Source of the DNA: Lachnospiraceae bacterium
GTDB lineage: Bacteria; Bacillota; Clostridia; Lachnospirales; Lachnospiraceae
Direction of reading: 5' to 3'
Length of the DNA: 37,123 bases
Assembly (NCBI GenBank): GCA_017551665.1
Contig: JAFZLB010000065.1
Coordinates: 1-37,123 of the forward strand
Shown: positions 15,579-24,245 of the stretch, piece after piece
Numbering within the stretch: position 1 is the stretch's first letter
How the letters are laid out: every line of letters starts with the position of its first letter
Position numbers and translations under genes: made by a program
Notes under the pieces: model-generated
The model's input: only the letters and a program-made list of their open reading frames with translations
What the model was told of the DNA's origin: nothing
Database searches by the model: none

Positions 15579-16634
15579 TTATCCCCAGTGATCCAGTTCG
15601 TACTGTAACGCGGAGAGCAGTTCGCTCTCCGGAAGCTTCTTCACCACTTCCCCTTTTTTGATCAGCAGGCCTTCCCCTTTGCCGCCCGCGATCCCCAAAT
15701 CCGCTTCCCTCGCTTCGCCCGGGCCGTTCACGACGCAGCCCATGACGGCGACCTTGATCGGCAGATCGTACTGTGCGCACAATGCTTCCGTCCGCTCCGC
15801 AAGGCCGATAAGATCAATCTCCGTGCGGCCGCAGGTCGGACAGGCCACGACCTCAATGCCCTCGCGGCGAAGACCCAGTGTGCGCAGGATTGTCTTCGCT
15901 GCACGGATTTCCTCGACCGGGTCTCCGGAAAGAGAGACGCGGATCGTATCGCCGATGCCGGCGGACAAAATCATTCCGAGGCCCACGGCGGATTTCACCG
16001 TCCCGGTGTAGACCGTTCCCGCTTCCGTGATGCCGACATGCGTCGGATAATCCGTCCGCTCCGCCAGCAACTTGTAAGCCGAAGAACAGAGATGCACATC
16101 CGAGGCCTTGATGCTGATGACGAGGTGATCATAGCCCGCATTCTCCACCATGCGCACCTTGTCCAGGGCGCTTTCCACAAGTCCTTCCGGCGTCACGCCG
16201 CCGTATTTTTCGATCAGCGCTTTTTCCAAAGAGCCCGCGTTGACGCCCACGCGGATGGGCACGCCCTTTGCCTTGCAGGCGTCCGCCACCGCGCGCACCC
16301 TCTCCTCCCCGCCGATGTTGCCGGGGTTGATGCGGATTTTGTCCGCGCCGTTTTCGACGGCCAAAAGCGCGAGGCGGTAATCAAAATGAATGTCCGCGAC
16401 GAGCGGAATGCGGATGCGTTCCTTAATCAACGGCAGCGCCTTCGCGGCCTCTTCCGTCGGCACCGTGCAGCGGATGATCTCGCAGCCCGCGTCCTGCAAG
16501 GCTTCGATCTGCGCGACCGTCGCGTTCACATCCTCCGTCTTCGTGTTCGTCATGGACTGGATGGCAACGGGATGACCGCCGCCGATCGCGACATCGCCAA
16601 TCCGTACCACCCTTGTGTTTTCCCTGTATATCAT
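15579..16634 (-). CDS. ispG: 4-hydroxy-3-methylbut-2-en-1-yl diphosphate synthase (flavodoxin/ferredoxin)
   Basis: IspG (GcpE) converts MEcPP to HMBPP in the methylerythritol phosphate pathway, using a 4Fe-4S cluster. The 351-residue protein has the two-domain bacterial form. The N-terminal barrel starts with IGGGHPVAIQSMTNTKTEDV. The C-terminal cluster cysteines are VACPTCGRTEIDL (about 263 and 266) and MGCVVNGPGEAREADLG (about 298). It lies 10 bp after rseP, with GGATAGGAT serving as a ribosome site, and 3 bp before polC. With dxr two genes upstream it supplies two steps of isoprenoid synthesis to the uppS reaction in the same operon. Confidence 0.96.
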   Translation of the reverse strand: MIYRENTRVVRIGDVAIGGGHPVAIQSMTNTKTEDVNATVAQIEALQDAGCEIIRCTVPTEEAAKALPLIKERIRIPLVADIHFDYRLALLAVENGADKIRINPGNIGGEERVRAVADACKAKGVPIRVGVNAGSLEKALIEKYGGVTPEGLVESALDKVRMVENAGYDHLVISIKASDVHLCSSAYKLLAERTDYPTHVGITEAGTVYTGTVKSAVGLGMILSAGIGDTIRVSLSGDPVEEIRAAKTILRTLGLRREGIEVVACPTCGRTEIDLIGLAERTEALCAQYDLPIKVAVMGCVVNGPGEAREADLGIAGGKGEGLLIKKGEVVKKLPESELLSALQYELDHWG

Positions 16635-16644
16635 GGCAGAAATC

Positions 16645-17775
16645 CTATCCGATAAATCGTACTAAATCCTTGAACAGCACAAAGACCATTAAGATGACCA
16701 GTGCCACCATCCCCGCGATGTGCACAAAGCCTTCCTTCTCCGGCGGCACGGGTCTGCCGCGCACGACCTCGATCAGCAGAAAGAGCAGACGTCCGCCGTC
16801 GAGTCCCGGAATCGGCAACAGATTCATGATGGCAAGGTTGACGGACAGTAAGAGCAAGAGCTCCGTCATCGACAGCAGCACCGCCGACGCGCCGTATTCA
16901 CTGGAGACCTCGTAGGTCTCATCCACCATCTGCACCATGCCCACGGGACCGGAGAGCGCGTCCATGCCGAGCCGCCCGGTGACCAGAAGCCAGAGGCTGC
17001 GGTAGGTCCACTTCACATAGTAGCTCATATTGTGGAAGGCGTAGGAAATGATCTGCGGGCCCTTCACCTCGCCGTATTCGCCGATCGTCACGCCCATGTA
17101 ATAACGCTCGTCCTCTTCGCTGTACATCGGGACAAATTCCACCGTCGCCTCATGCCCGTTTCTGTCGACCACAAGGCGGATGGTCTCTCCCTCATTGAAC
17201 TGCGACAGCATCCGCACCTCGTTGGAAAGATGAATGCTCTCGCCGTCCATGGTCAGCACGCGGTCGCCTTGCATCAGGCCTGCCGCCGCCGCGGGGCTGT
17301 CCTCGGAAAAGCCGGTGATCACCGGATAATCCCAGAGCGAAAAGGCGGTCACGACAATCGACGCGAGAAAGGCCAGAATAAAATTGAAAAGCGGTCCGGC
17401 AAAGACCGTGGCAATCCGCCCCCAGACCTTTGCTTCCTTGAAAGGCACGCCCGGAATCTCTTCCTCCTCCGTCATCTGCTCTTCCACAAAGGCACCCGAA
17501 GGCGTGTAGGACTGTTCCAGCGGCTGTTCCTCTTCTTCCTCATCCTCCATGCCGGGCATCCCGTCAAAGACGCAGGCGCCGCCGAAGGGCAGAAGGCGGA
17601 TGGAGTACAGCGTTCCCTTTTTCTTTTTTTTGTACAGACGGGGACCGAAGCCGACCATGAACTCCTTCACGCGGATGCCGTTTGCCCGCGCGATCAGAAA
17701 ATGTCCGCCCTCATGCACCACCACGAGCAGACCGAAAATCAAAAGAAATATCAACACACTGATGATCGTACTCAT
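16645..17775 (-). CDS. rseP: Site-2 intramembrane metalloprotease RseP/RasP
   Basis: This zinc protease cleaves transmembrane segments, for example of anti-sigma factors and signal-peptide remnants. The 376-residue protein has HEGGH at residues 21-25 in the first membrane helix, a PDZ domain around 140-210 (SEDSPAAAAGLMQGDRVLTM), and NLLPIPGLDGGRLLF with the third zinc ligand near the C-terminus. A Glu-rich insertion (MEDEEEEEQPLEQ and MTEEEEIP) lies after residue 75, where the family usually has a shorter loop; it is expected on the cytoplasmic side. Its ATG overlaps the dxr stop by 4 bp (ATGA), so the two are translationally coupled. Confidence 0.95.
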   Translation of the reverse strand: MSTIISVLIFLLIFGLLVVVHEGGHFLIARANGIRVKEFMVGFGPRLYKKKKKGTLYSIRLLPFGGACVFDGMPGMEDEEEEEQPLEQSYTPSGAFVEEQMTEEEEIPGVPFKEAKVWGRIATVFAGPLFNFILAFLASIVVTAFSLWDYPVITGFSEDSPAAAAGLMQGDRVLTMDGESIHLSNEVRMLSQFNEGETIRLVVDRNGHEATVEFVPMYSEEDERYYMGVTIGEYGEVKGPQIISYAFHNMSYYVKWTYRSLWLLVTGRLGMDALSGPVGMVQMVDETYEVSSEYGASAVLLSMTELLLLLSVNLAIMNLLPIPGLDGGRLLFLLIEVVRGRPVPPEKEGFVHIAGMVALVILMVFVLFKDLVRFIG

Positions 17776-18950
17776 CTTCCCTTCCCCTTCAGGCGCACAA
17801 ATTCCCGCGCCTCTTCTTCCGCTTCAAAAATATCTTCGAGCGAAGGCTGCTGTACCACACGGTGCCTTGCCATCGCTTCCTCAATTCGTTCCGTAATGTC
17901 CAAAAACCGGATCTCGTCCTTCAAAAACGCCGCGACCGCTTCCTCGTTCGCCGCGTTGAAGACCGCAGGCAGCGTGCCGAGCGTCTTTGCCGCTTCATAA
18001 GCCAGCGGCAGTGCCCGGAAGGTTTCCGTATCCGGCGCTTCAAAGCTGATCTGCTGCAATGCCGCAAAATCCAAAGGCTCCGAGGGCAGCGCCATCCGGT
18101 CCGGTGTCGTAAAGGCGTAGGCGATGGGCAGCTTCATGTCCGGCTGTCCCATCTGCGCCATCACGCTGCCGTCAACAAAACGCACCATGGAATGAATGAT
18201 GCTCTTCGGCTGCACGACCACGCGGATCTGTTCCGGCGTCACGCCGAACAGATGCATCGCCTCAATCACTTCCAGGCCCTTGTTCACCAGCGTCGACGAA
18301 TCAATCGTGATCTTCGCGCCCATGGACCAGTTCGGATGCTTCAGCGCGTCTTCCTTTGTGACCTCCTTCAGCTCCTCGCGCTTCCTTCCGCGGAAGGGAC
18401 CGCCCGAGGCCGTCAGCAGAATCTCCGCGACACGTTCCGCGCGTTCGCCGTTCAGGCACTGGAAAATGGCGCTGTGCTCCGAATCCACCGGCAGCAGCCG
18501 CACGCCGTGTTCCTTCACAAGCGGCAGGATGAGTTCCCCCGCGGCCACCAGCGTTTCCTTGTTGGAAAGCGCGATGTTCTTGCCGGCTTTGATCGCGGCA
18601 ATCGTCGGTTTGATGCCGATCATGCCCACCACCGCCGTCAGCACCGTATCCGCTTCCGGCATTGCCGCGAGCTCTTCCAGCCCTTCTATGCCGGCGGAAA
18701 TGCGGACGTTCAGATCCTTCACGCGTGCGCGCAAATCCGCCGCGGCTTCCTCCGAATACATGGCCGCCCGCTCCGGCAGAAATTCCCTGATCTGTTGTTC
18801 CGTCTGTTCCACGGAGGCATTCGCCGCAAGGCCCGTCACGCGCAGCGGTCTTCGCTTTCCTTCCGCCGACGCGTTATACGTCCGGATGACCTCCAGCGCC
18901 TGCGTGCCGATGGATCCCGTGGAACCGAGGATGACGATATTCTCAGACAA
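17772..18950 (-). CDS. dxr: 1-deoxy-D-xylulose 5-phosphate reductoisomerase
   Basis: Dxr makes 2-C-methyl-D-erythritol 4-phosphate from DXP with NADPH, the committed step of the MEP pathway. The NADPH-binding N-terminus is ENIVILGSTGSIGTQALEVI. The substrate/metal region PVDSEHSAIFQC and the flexible loop with KITIDSSTLVNKGLEVIEA are intact. A TTG at 18950 is the likely start: AGGGG is 7 nt upstream and the conserved N-terminus begins directly after. This start overlaps the cdsA stop by 8 bp (TTGTCTGA), suggesting coupled translation. A further upstream frame start would add nine residues without a ribosome site. Length is then 392 residues, normal for the family. Confidence 0.95.
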   Translation of the reverse strand: MSENIVILGSTGSIGTQALEVIRTYNASAEGKRRPLRVTGLAANASVEQTEQQIREFLPERAAMYSEEAAADLRARVKDLNVRISAGIEGLEELAAMPEADTVLTAVVGMIGIKPTIAAIKAGKNIALSNKETLVAAGELILPLVKEHGVRLLPVDSEHSAIFQCLNGERAERVAEILLTASGGPFRGRKREELKEVTKEDALKHPNWSMGAKITIDSSTLVNKGLEVIEAMHLFGVTPEQIRVVVQPKSIIHSMVRFVDGSVMAQMGQPDMKLPIAYAFTTPDRMALPSEPLDFAALQQISFEAPDTETFRALPLAYEAAKTLGTLPAVFNAANEEAVAAFLKDEIRFLDITERIEEAMARHRVVQQPSLEDIFEAEEEAREFVRLKGKGR

Positions 18951-19773
18951 TCGGTTTCCCCTGTAAAAAGAACACAATCATAAAGTACACGACCGGCAGC
19001 ATAAAAATCACGGAATCAAAACGGTCCATGACGCCGCCGTGTCCGGGAATCAGGCTGCCGTAATCCTTGATGCCCTTATCCCGCTTGATACCGCTGGCCA
19101 AAAGGTCTCCCAGCTGCGAAAGCACGCCGCAGAGCAGGCCGATGAGCAGGCAGGCCCAGACGACACGCTCGTTATACGCGGTATAATGCGGCAGAATCAG
19201 TCCGTAAGCGCCCGCGATCAGCGCAGAGCCCAACAGGCCGCCGATCGCCCCTTCCACCGTTTTCTTCGGCGAAAGCGCCGGGCAAAGCTTGTGTTTGCCG
19301 AAGGCTCTTCCCGCCAGATACGCGCAGGTATCGCAGGCCCAGGCCAGAAAGGGCAGCCACACAAACCATTCGCCGCCGTACAGCCTGCGGATCAGATAAA
19401 AGAAGCTCAGCATCACCGGCGCGTACAAAAAGGTGAAGATCACCTCCGTCAGCTGCGACACGCTGTAACGCGGAAAGCGCACGACATAGATCAGGGTCTC
19501 CGCGAAAATAAAGCCGATGATCGTACCGATGAAAAAGCGCGGGTTGGCGCGGGAAATCACCAGCAGCAGGTAATGCACGAGCACGGCCAGATAGCCGATG
19601 ATCTCCATCGCGCTGCGCTTTCCTTCCTGCCGGTAGCCGAAGGCTCTGGACAACTCCAGCGTCGCAATCAGGGAAAGCAGACAGAGCATTGCCGCAAGAA
19701 CATAGCCCCCGAGCAGCATCACGGGGACAAAGATCACGACCAGTGCGATTCCGCTGATGACCCGTATCTTCAA
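18943..19773 (-). CDS. cdsA: Phosphatidate cytidylyltransferase (CDP-diglyceride synthase)
   Basis: CdsA activates phosphatidic acid with CTP to CDP-diacylglycerol, the precursor of membrane phospholipids. This 276-residue protein has about seven to eight membrane helices. The C-terminal signature is present: SGIKRDKGIKDYGSLIPGHG, followed by GVMDRFDS. The start codon is TTG and follows the uppS stop without a gap (TGATTG), with GAGGA a few bases upstream, so translation is probably coupled to uppS. It ends 8 bp inside dxr. The neighbour order uppS-cdsA-dxr-rseP is conserved in Firmicutes. Confidence 0.95.
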   Translation of the reverse strand: MKIRVISGIALVVIFVPVMLLGGYVLAAMLCLLSLIATLELSRAFGYRQEGKRSAMEIIGYLAVLVHYLLLVISRANPRFFIGTIIGFIFAETLIYVVRFPRYSVSQLTEVIFTFLYAPVMLSFFYLIRRLYGGEWFVWLPFLAWACDTCAYLAGRAFGKHKLCPALSPKKTVEGAIGGLLGSALIAGAYGLILPHYTAYNERVVWACLLIGLLCGVLSQLGDLLASGIKRDKGIKDYGSLIPGHGGVMDRFDSVIFMLPVVYFMIVFFLQGKPIV

Positions 19774-20490
19774 TCAATCGTCCTCTTCGTTTTTCAGACC
19801 GCCGAAGCGTCTGTCCCTCGCCGCGTAGGCCGCGACCGCTTTTTCCAGCTCCGCGCGGTCAAAAGCCGGCCAGGGTGTATCGGTAAAATAAAGCTCCGTA
19901 TAAGCACTCTGCCACAACAAATAATTGGAGATCCGCTGATCTCCCATCGTGCGGATGAGCAGATCGGGATCCGGCAAATCTCCCGTATCCAGCCGCTTTG
20001 AAACCAGCTCCTCCGTGATGTCCTCCGGACGGAGCCTTCCTTCGGCGCAATCCGCGGCAATCCCCTGCAGCGCGCGGGTGATTTCGTCCCTGCTGCCGTA
20101 GTTGATCGCGAGCGTAAACTGCAGGCCCGTGTTGTTTTTGGTCTCCCCTTCGAGACGGTCAATCGCCCCGAGGATCCCCTTGGACAGCGGGCCGCGGTCG
20201 CCGATCACGCGGCAGCGGATGTTGTTTTTCATGGAACGCGCCACATTGTCTTCCAACTCCTTTTTCAGGATGCGCATGAGCGCGGCAACCTCCGTCTTCG
20301 GGCGTTTCCAGTTTTCCGTGGAAAACGCGTACACCGTGAGGTATTTGATCCCCAGCGCGTCCGCGTCTTCTAAGATTCTGTGTACTGCCAGCGCACCCTG
20401 CCTGTGGCCGAAGGTGCGCGGCTTTCCCTGTTCCTTTGCCCAGCGGCCGTTGCCGTCCAAAATGATGGCGACGTGTTGCGGTATTCTCAT
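19774..20490 (-). CDS. uppS: Undecaprenyl (isoprenyl) diphosphate synthase
   Basis: This cis-prenyltransferase elongates farnesyl diphosphate to undecaprenyl diphosphate, the lipid carrier of cell-wall synthesis. At 238 residues it has the family length. The N-terminal HVAIILDGNGRWAKEQGKP holds the catalytic Asp and substrate-binding residues; YAFSTENWKRP and the C-terminal DPDLLIRTMGDQRISNYLLW segment (with RxxGxxRxSxF/LLWQ-type residues) are intact. Its ATG overlaps the frr stop by 4 bp (ATGA). It draws substrate from the MEP-pathway genes in the same operon. Confidence 0.96.
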   Translation of the reverse strand: MRIPQHVAIILDGNGRWAKEQGKPRTFGHRQGALAVHRILEDADALGIKYLTVYAFSTENWKRPKTEVAALMRILKKELEDNVARSMKNNIRCRVIGDRGPLSKGILGAIDRLEGETKNNTGLQFTLAINYGSRDEITRALQGIAADCAEGRLRPEDITEELVSKRLDTGDLPDPDLLIRTMGDQRISNYLLWQSAYTELYFTDTPWPAFDRAELEKAVAAYAARDRRFGGLKNEEDD

Positions 20491-21041
20491 ACCGTCATGA
20501 TTTCCTTTGACTTTTCCTCAACCGCTTTGTCAATTTCCTTGACGTACTTGTCCGTCATTTTCTGCAGCTCATCCTCCATGTCCTTTTGCTCGTCCTCGGA
20601 GACATCGCTGCCCTTGAGCTTTTTGACCATGTCGCCGCCGTCCCTGCGGATGTTGCGCAGCGCGACCTTCGCGTCCTCGCCCTTTTTCTTGATTTCCTTT
20701 GTGAGCTGCTTACGGCGTTCCTCCGTCAGCTCCGGAAAGACCAGGCGGATGTTCGTGCCGTCGTTCGTCGGCGTGATGCCGATGTCCGAAGCGAGAATCG
20801 CCTTTTCGATTTCCTTTAACATGCTCTTGTCATAAGGCGCGATCTGGATGATGCGCGCCTCCGGCACGGAGATGTTGCCGACCTGCCGGATCGGCGAAGG
20901 CGTGCCGTAATAATCCACGCGCAGCTTGTCCAGCACCCGCGGATTGGCGCGTCCCGCGCGCACCGTCGCCAGCTCGTCGTTCAGGAACTTGACGGACTTC
21001 TGCATTTTCTCGTCGAATGGTGTCAACCTTTCATTCATCAT
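20487..21041 (-). CDS. frr: Ribosome recycling factor
   Basis: RRF splits post-termination ribosomes together with EF-G. The protein has 184 residues, the family norm, with the signature VRAGRANPRVLDKLRVDYYG and the C-terminal KELTKEIKKKGEDAKVALRN-like helix region (here LTKEIKKKGEDAKVALRNIR). The ATG at 21041 was chosen because GGGAGGG lies 5 nt upstream; a TTG five codons higher overlaps that site. It lies 21 bp after pyrH and overlaps uppS by 4 bp. Confidence 0.97.
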   Translation of the reverse strand: MMNERLTPFDEKMQKSVKFLNDELATVRAGRANPRVLDKLRVDYYGTPSPIRQVGNISVPEARIIQIAPYDKSMLKEIEKAILASDIGITPTNDGTNIRLVFPELTEERRKQLTKEIKKKGEDAKVALRNIRRDGGDMVKKLKGSDVSEDEQKDMEDELQKMTDKYVKEIDKAVEEKSKEIMTV

Positions 21042-21062
21042 TGTAACCCTCCCCAAAAACGT

Positions 21063-21755
21063 TTATGCACTTACCACGGTTCCGTTAAACTCACCCGAGG
21101 CGGCCTTGACAATGCTGTCTTCTTCCAAGAGCGAGAACACACGCAGCTCCATGCCCGCGTCCCTCGCCAGCACGGAAGCCGTCAGATCCACGGCCTGCAG
21201 CCCCTGCGTAATCACCTCATCCAGCGTCAGACGGTCATAGCGCTTCGCGTCCGGATGCTTTGCGGGATCCTTGTCATAGACACCGTCGATGGCCTTGGCC
21301 AGCAGCACACAGTCGGCCTTGATCTCAACGGCACGCAGCACCACGCCGGTATCCGTGGAAAAATAGGGATGACCGGTGCCTCCGGCGAAGAAGACCACAT
21401 AGCCCTCTGCCAGATACTCTCTCGCCTTGTCCACCGCAAAGAGCTCCGTGAACGCGCCGCAGACAAAGGGCGTCATGATCTTCGTGCGCAGCCCCTCGCC
21501 GCGGAACACGTCCGCGACATAGATGCAGTTCATCACCGTCGCCAGCATGCCGATCTGGTCCGATTTGTCACGGTCAATCTCCGTGCCCGTGCGGCCGCGC
21601 CAGAAATTTCCGCCGCCGATGACGACGCCCAAACCCGCGCCGTCTTCGGTGAGCTTCTTCACCTGTCCCGCAACCGTACGGATGACCTCCAGGTCAAAGC
21701 CGGTATGCTTTTCTCCCGCCAGCGCCTCACCGCTGAGCTTCAGCATGCAGCGCAT
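21063..21755 (-). CDS. pyrH: UMP kinase
   Basis: PyrH phosphorylates UMP to UDP in pyrimidine nucleotide synthesis; it is the bacterial hexameric amino-acid-kinase-fold enzyme. The 230-residue sequence opens with LKLSGEALAG and has VVIGGGNFWRGR and the FFAGGTGHPYFSTDTG segment for nucleotide binding. The ATG at 21755 shares one base with the bactofilin stop (TGATG), and AAGGGG is 5 nt upstream; a GTG one codon earlier is an alternative. tsf and rpsB, which often precede pyrH, are absent here; a bactofilin gene takes their place. Confidence 0.96.
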   Translation of the reverse strand: MRCMLKLSGEALAGEKHTGFDLEVIRTVAGQVKKLTEDGAGLGVVIGGGNFWRGRTGTEIDRDKSDQIGMLATVMNCIYVADVFRGEGLRTKIMTPFVCGAFTELFAVDKAREYLAEGYVVFFAGGTGHPYFSTDTGVVLRAVEIKADCVLLAKAIDGVYDKDPAKHPDAKRYDRLTLDEVITQGLQAVDLTASVLARDAGMELRVFSLLEEDSIVKAASGEFNGTVVSA

Positions 21756-22774
21756 CACTGCCCCTTAATGTTTTCGAAGAACGCGCTCGGATTGACTTCC
21801 GCGTAAACCTGCGAGCACATACCCTCGATGACGGCGCCGTTGTTGATCTGAACGGACTGGGATTTGATGTTGCCCATGACGATGGCCGTCGTGTCCAGAA
21901 TGACCGGGCCGTGTACATCAATATCGCCCTTGACCGCGCCCGCGATGACCGCGCCGTTCGCGTGGATGTTACCGATGATGACAGTGGACTGGCCGATCTT
22001 GACGCTGCCCTGGCTCTTCACTTCGCCGTTGACGCGTGCGTTCTCCGCGTAGATTTCCGCCGCGACGCTGTCGCCCGAAATTTCGCCGGAGATCGTCAGC
22101 TTGCCGTTCGCGCGGACATTGCCCGTGACCTTCCCCATCAGTTCCAGATTGCCGGATGTCTGTACATCGCCGTGTACCACCATGCCCGCGGTGATGACCG
22201 CATTTTCATCCGTCGCCGGTGCCGTTACCATATCCATTTCCATTGCGTATCCCCCCTGTTGTGCATAAGTTGTCTGTGTCGTTTCCGCTGCCGTAAACTG
22301 CGGCATGGGCGCCGCGCTTTCGAAGACCGGTGCCGGCTCCGGTTCCGGTGCCGCATAGGTCTCTTCCGGCATCACGCTTTCCTCGACCGCCACGCTTTCC
22401 TCGAAGACCGGCGCGGGTTCCACCGTCGCCGCCGGTTCTTCGTAAACCGGTTCGGGCTCCGCCGCAGGCGCGTCATCCTGCACCGTCGTGCCCAGCGCTT
22501 CGGAGAGCTTGGACAGGAATTCGTCGTCCGTATCCTCCGTCTCCATCGCGTCTCCCGCCGGTGCCACCGGAACCTCCTCATCGCCGAGTTCAAAGAAGGT
22601 TTCCGTCACCACCATGCTGTCCGGTGCCGGCTCCACGGTTGCGGAACTGTCCTCCATGGCATCCAGCATGCTGTCCAGATCCGTGCTCTCCGCAGGGATC
22701 ACCTGTGCGCTGCTTTCCGCCGCGTCCGTCGTTTGTCCCGACAGATCGCTTTCCACATCAGAAAAAAATCCCAT
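21755..22774 (-). CDS. Bactofilin family cytoskeletal protein with long acidic N-terminal tail
   Basis: Bactofilins polymerise without nucleotide into filaments that place envelope enzymes. Residues about 190-335 form the bactofilin core, with G-[DN]-[IV]-based beta-helix turns (GKVTGNVRANGKLTISGEIS, GNIHANGAVIAGAVKGDIDV). Residues 1-190 are unusual: an acidic, Pro/Glu/Ala/Val-rich, probably disordered tail with PEPVYEEPA and PAPVFEES repeats; typical bactofilins have tails of only 10-40 residues. No membrane helix is seen. The ATG has GGAGG 8 nt upstream. It sits 41 bp after a membrane-anchored polysaccharide deacetylase gene and overlaps pyrH, so it is likely made together with cell-wall precursor enzymes. 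Confidence 0.88.
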   Translation of the reverse strand: MGFFSDVESDLSGQTTDAAESSAQVIPAESTDLDSMLDAMEDSSATVEPAPDSMVVTETFFELGDEEVPVAPAGDAMETEDTDDEFLSKLSEALGTTVQDDAPAAEPEPVYEEPAATVEPAPVFEESVAVEESVMPEETYAAPEPEPAPVFESAAPMPQFTAAETTQTTYAQQGGYAMEMDMVTAPATDENAVITAGMVVHGDVQTSGNLELMGKVTGNVRANGKLTISGEISGDSVAAEIYAENARVNGEVKSQGSVKIGQSTVIIGNIHANGAVIAGAVKGDIDVHGPVILDTTAIVMGNIKSQSVQINNGAVIEGMCSQVYAEVNPSAFFENIKGQ

Positions 22775-22815
22775 TCCCTTTTCCTCCGTTTTCTTTTTTT
22801 ATTCTTTGACGGTAA

Positions 22816-24171
22816 TCACATGTTACCGTGCTGTACCGCTGTGGTGTCCTCCGTGATCGGCAGAAGAACCGTGTTGTCCAGTCCCTGCAGATATTCGAGG
22901 ATTTCCGGAAGTGCCTCGACGGTCTCCCGTTTGTCCGCGCCGTCGTGCATGAGGATGACGGCGTTCTCGTATTTGCCCACATTCGCGACCACGTTGGAAA
23001 CAATCGCTTCCGGCGCGATATCGTCACCGCCGTAGACGTTCCAGTCAAAGTAGGTGATGTCCTCCCGGCCCAGCCAGTCGATGAGCTCCGGGATCTCCGC
23101 ACGGGCCGTCGTTGTGGACGAACCGCCCGGAAAGCGGTAAATCTTTGACCAGACACGGCCGTCCGTCACGTCGTACAAAAAATTTCGAAGCCGCAGCGTG
23201 TCCGCGGAAAAACTGTCGAGCGAAGCGTACAGCCTCGAAAAGTCATGGTCAAAGCTGTGCATCGCCAGCGTATGTCCTTCGTCCACGATGCGGTTGTAAC
23301 GTTTCTTGGACGCTTCGTCATCCCGGCCGAGGACAAAGAAGGTCGCCTTGACATCGTATTCCTTCAGAATGTCCAGCACCTCATCCGTCACGGCCGTCGG
23401 CCCGTCGTCAAAGGTGAGATACACGCGGCGCAGCCCGTCCTTCGGCACGACGTTTTCTTCCGTCTGCTCCGGCGCGGTGCCCGTTTCCATTCCGGTTTCT
23501 TCGATCACTTCGCCGCTGACAAGGGAACGGTACCAGGCCAGATCTTCCATGGCGGCGTCACGCTCCTTGCGCACCGCGTCGTAACGGATGCCGAGAAAGA
23601 CACTGACGGCGCCAAGCATCAGTACGGCGGCAATGGCGGCCAGGACGGTTCCCCTTCTGGCCCGGACCGCACGGGGCGAAACGACAACCTTGGCCGCTTC
23701 TTCCTCGCGCAGCTTGTACAGCCTGCGCTCCACCTCCGCTTCGATCCGCTCTTCCGCTTCTTCGGCGCGGCGGCGTTCCTCTTCCGCTCTTCTGCGGCGT
23801 TCCTCCGCCTGCCTTCTGCGGCGCTCCCGCTCTTCCTCTTCTTCGCGACGAAGGCGTTCCGCTTCCTCTTCCGCGCGGCGGCGTTCTTCCTCTTCCGCAC
23901 GCTTGCGCTCTTCTTCGCGCAGGCGTTTTGCTTCTTCCTCTTCGCGTCGGAGCCGTTCCGCTTCCTCTTCGCGCAGGCGCTGCTGCTCTTCTTCCGCTTC
24001 CTTTTGCTTCCGCGCTTCGGCTTTGCGCTGCTCCGCTTCCAGGCGTTTCCGCGCTTCCTGTGCCTCTTTCGCTGCCTGCGTTTCCTTCGCGGCTTGCGCT
24101 GCCTGCGTTCCCTTCGCTTCCTGCGCAGCTATGTTTTTACGGCCGCGTCTGACGGCAGCCCTCTTTTCCAT
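22816..24171 (-). CDS. Membrane-anchored polysaccharide deacetylase (NodB/CE4) with cytoplasmic coiled coil
   Basis: The 451-residue protein has three parts. Residues about 15-165 are a highly charged Glu/Arg/Ala coiled coil. Residues about 175-195 form one membrane helix (TVLAAIAAVLMLGAVSVFLG). Residues about 248-445 form a NodB homology domain outside the cell. CE4 motifs are intact: TFDDGP (253-258), HSFDH (305-309, metal ligands), RFPGGSS, YFDWNV and the catalytic ILMHDG. It probably removes acetyl groups from peptidoglycan GlcNAc, like PgdA. The basic N-terminus and lack of a signal peptide place the coil inside. Its ATG has GAGGG 9 nt upstream, with a promoter at 24202. It is cotranscribed with a bactofilin. 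Confidence 0.88.
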   Translation of the reverse strand: MEKRAAVRRGRKNIAAQEAKGTQAAQAAKETQAAKEAQEARKRLEAEQRKAEARKQKEAEEEQQRLREEEAERLRREEEEAKRLREEERKRAEEEERRRAEEEAERLRREEEEERERRRRQAEERRRRAEEERRRAEEAEERIEAEVERRLYKLREEEAAKVVVSPRAVRARRGTVLAAIAAVLMLGAVSVFLGIRYDAVRKERDAAMEDLAWYRSLVSGEVIEETGMETGTAPEQTEENVVPKDGLRRVYLTFDDGPTAVTDEVLDILKEYDVKATFFVLGRDDEASKKRYNRIVDEGHTLAMHSFDHDFSRLYASLDSFSADTLRLRNFLYDVTDGRVWSKIYRFPGGSSTTTARAEIPELIDWLGREDITYFDWNVYGGDDIAPEAIVSNVVANVGKYENAVILMHDGADKRETVEALPEILEYLQGLDNTVLLPITEDTTAVQHGNM

Positions 24172-24201
24172 AATGTTTGCCCTCGAAAATAATTACGAGA
24201 T

Positions 24202-24210
24202 ATTATAACA
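24202..24210 (-). promoter_or_regulatory. Extended -10 promoter at the head of the deacetylase-bactofilin-pyrH...polC operon
   Basis: The minus strand reads TGTTATAAT with no clear -35 box. It lies about 30 bp upstream of the deacetylase ATG. The core CTATGTTATAATA is the same as upstream of the hydrolase at 3950. No other convincing promoter was found down to polC, so a single transcript of about 13 kb is possible. Confidence 0.65.
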
Positions 24211-24245
24211 TAGGAAAGAAGCTTTGTGAATCAAAACAGGTGTTA

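Noticed and set aside
23690-24050. Repetitive CTTCCTC/GCG DNA as a tandem repeat or microsatellite
   Set aside because: It is explained by Glu/Arg codons of the coiled coil in the deacetylase gene and has no fixed unit length.
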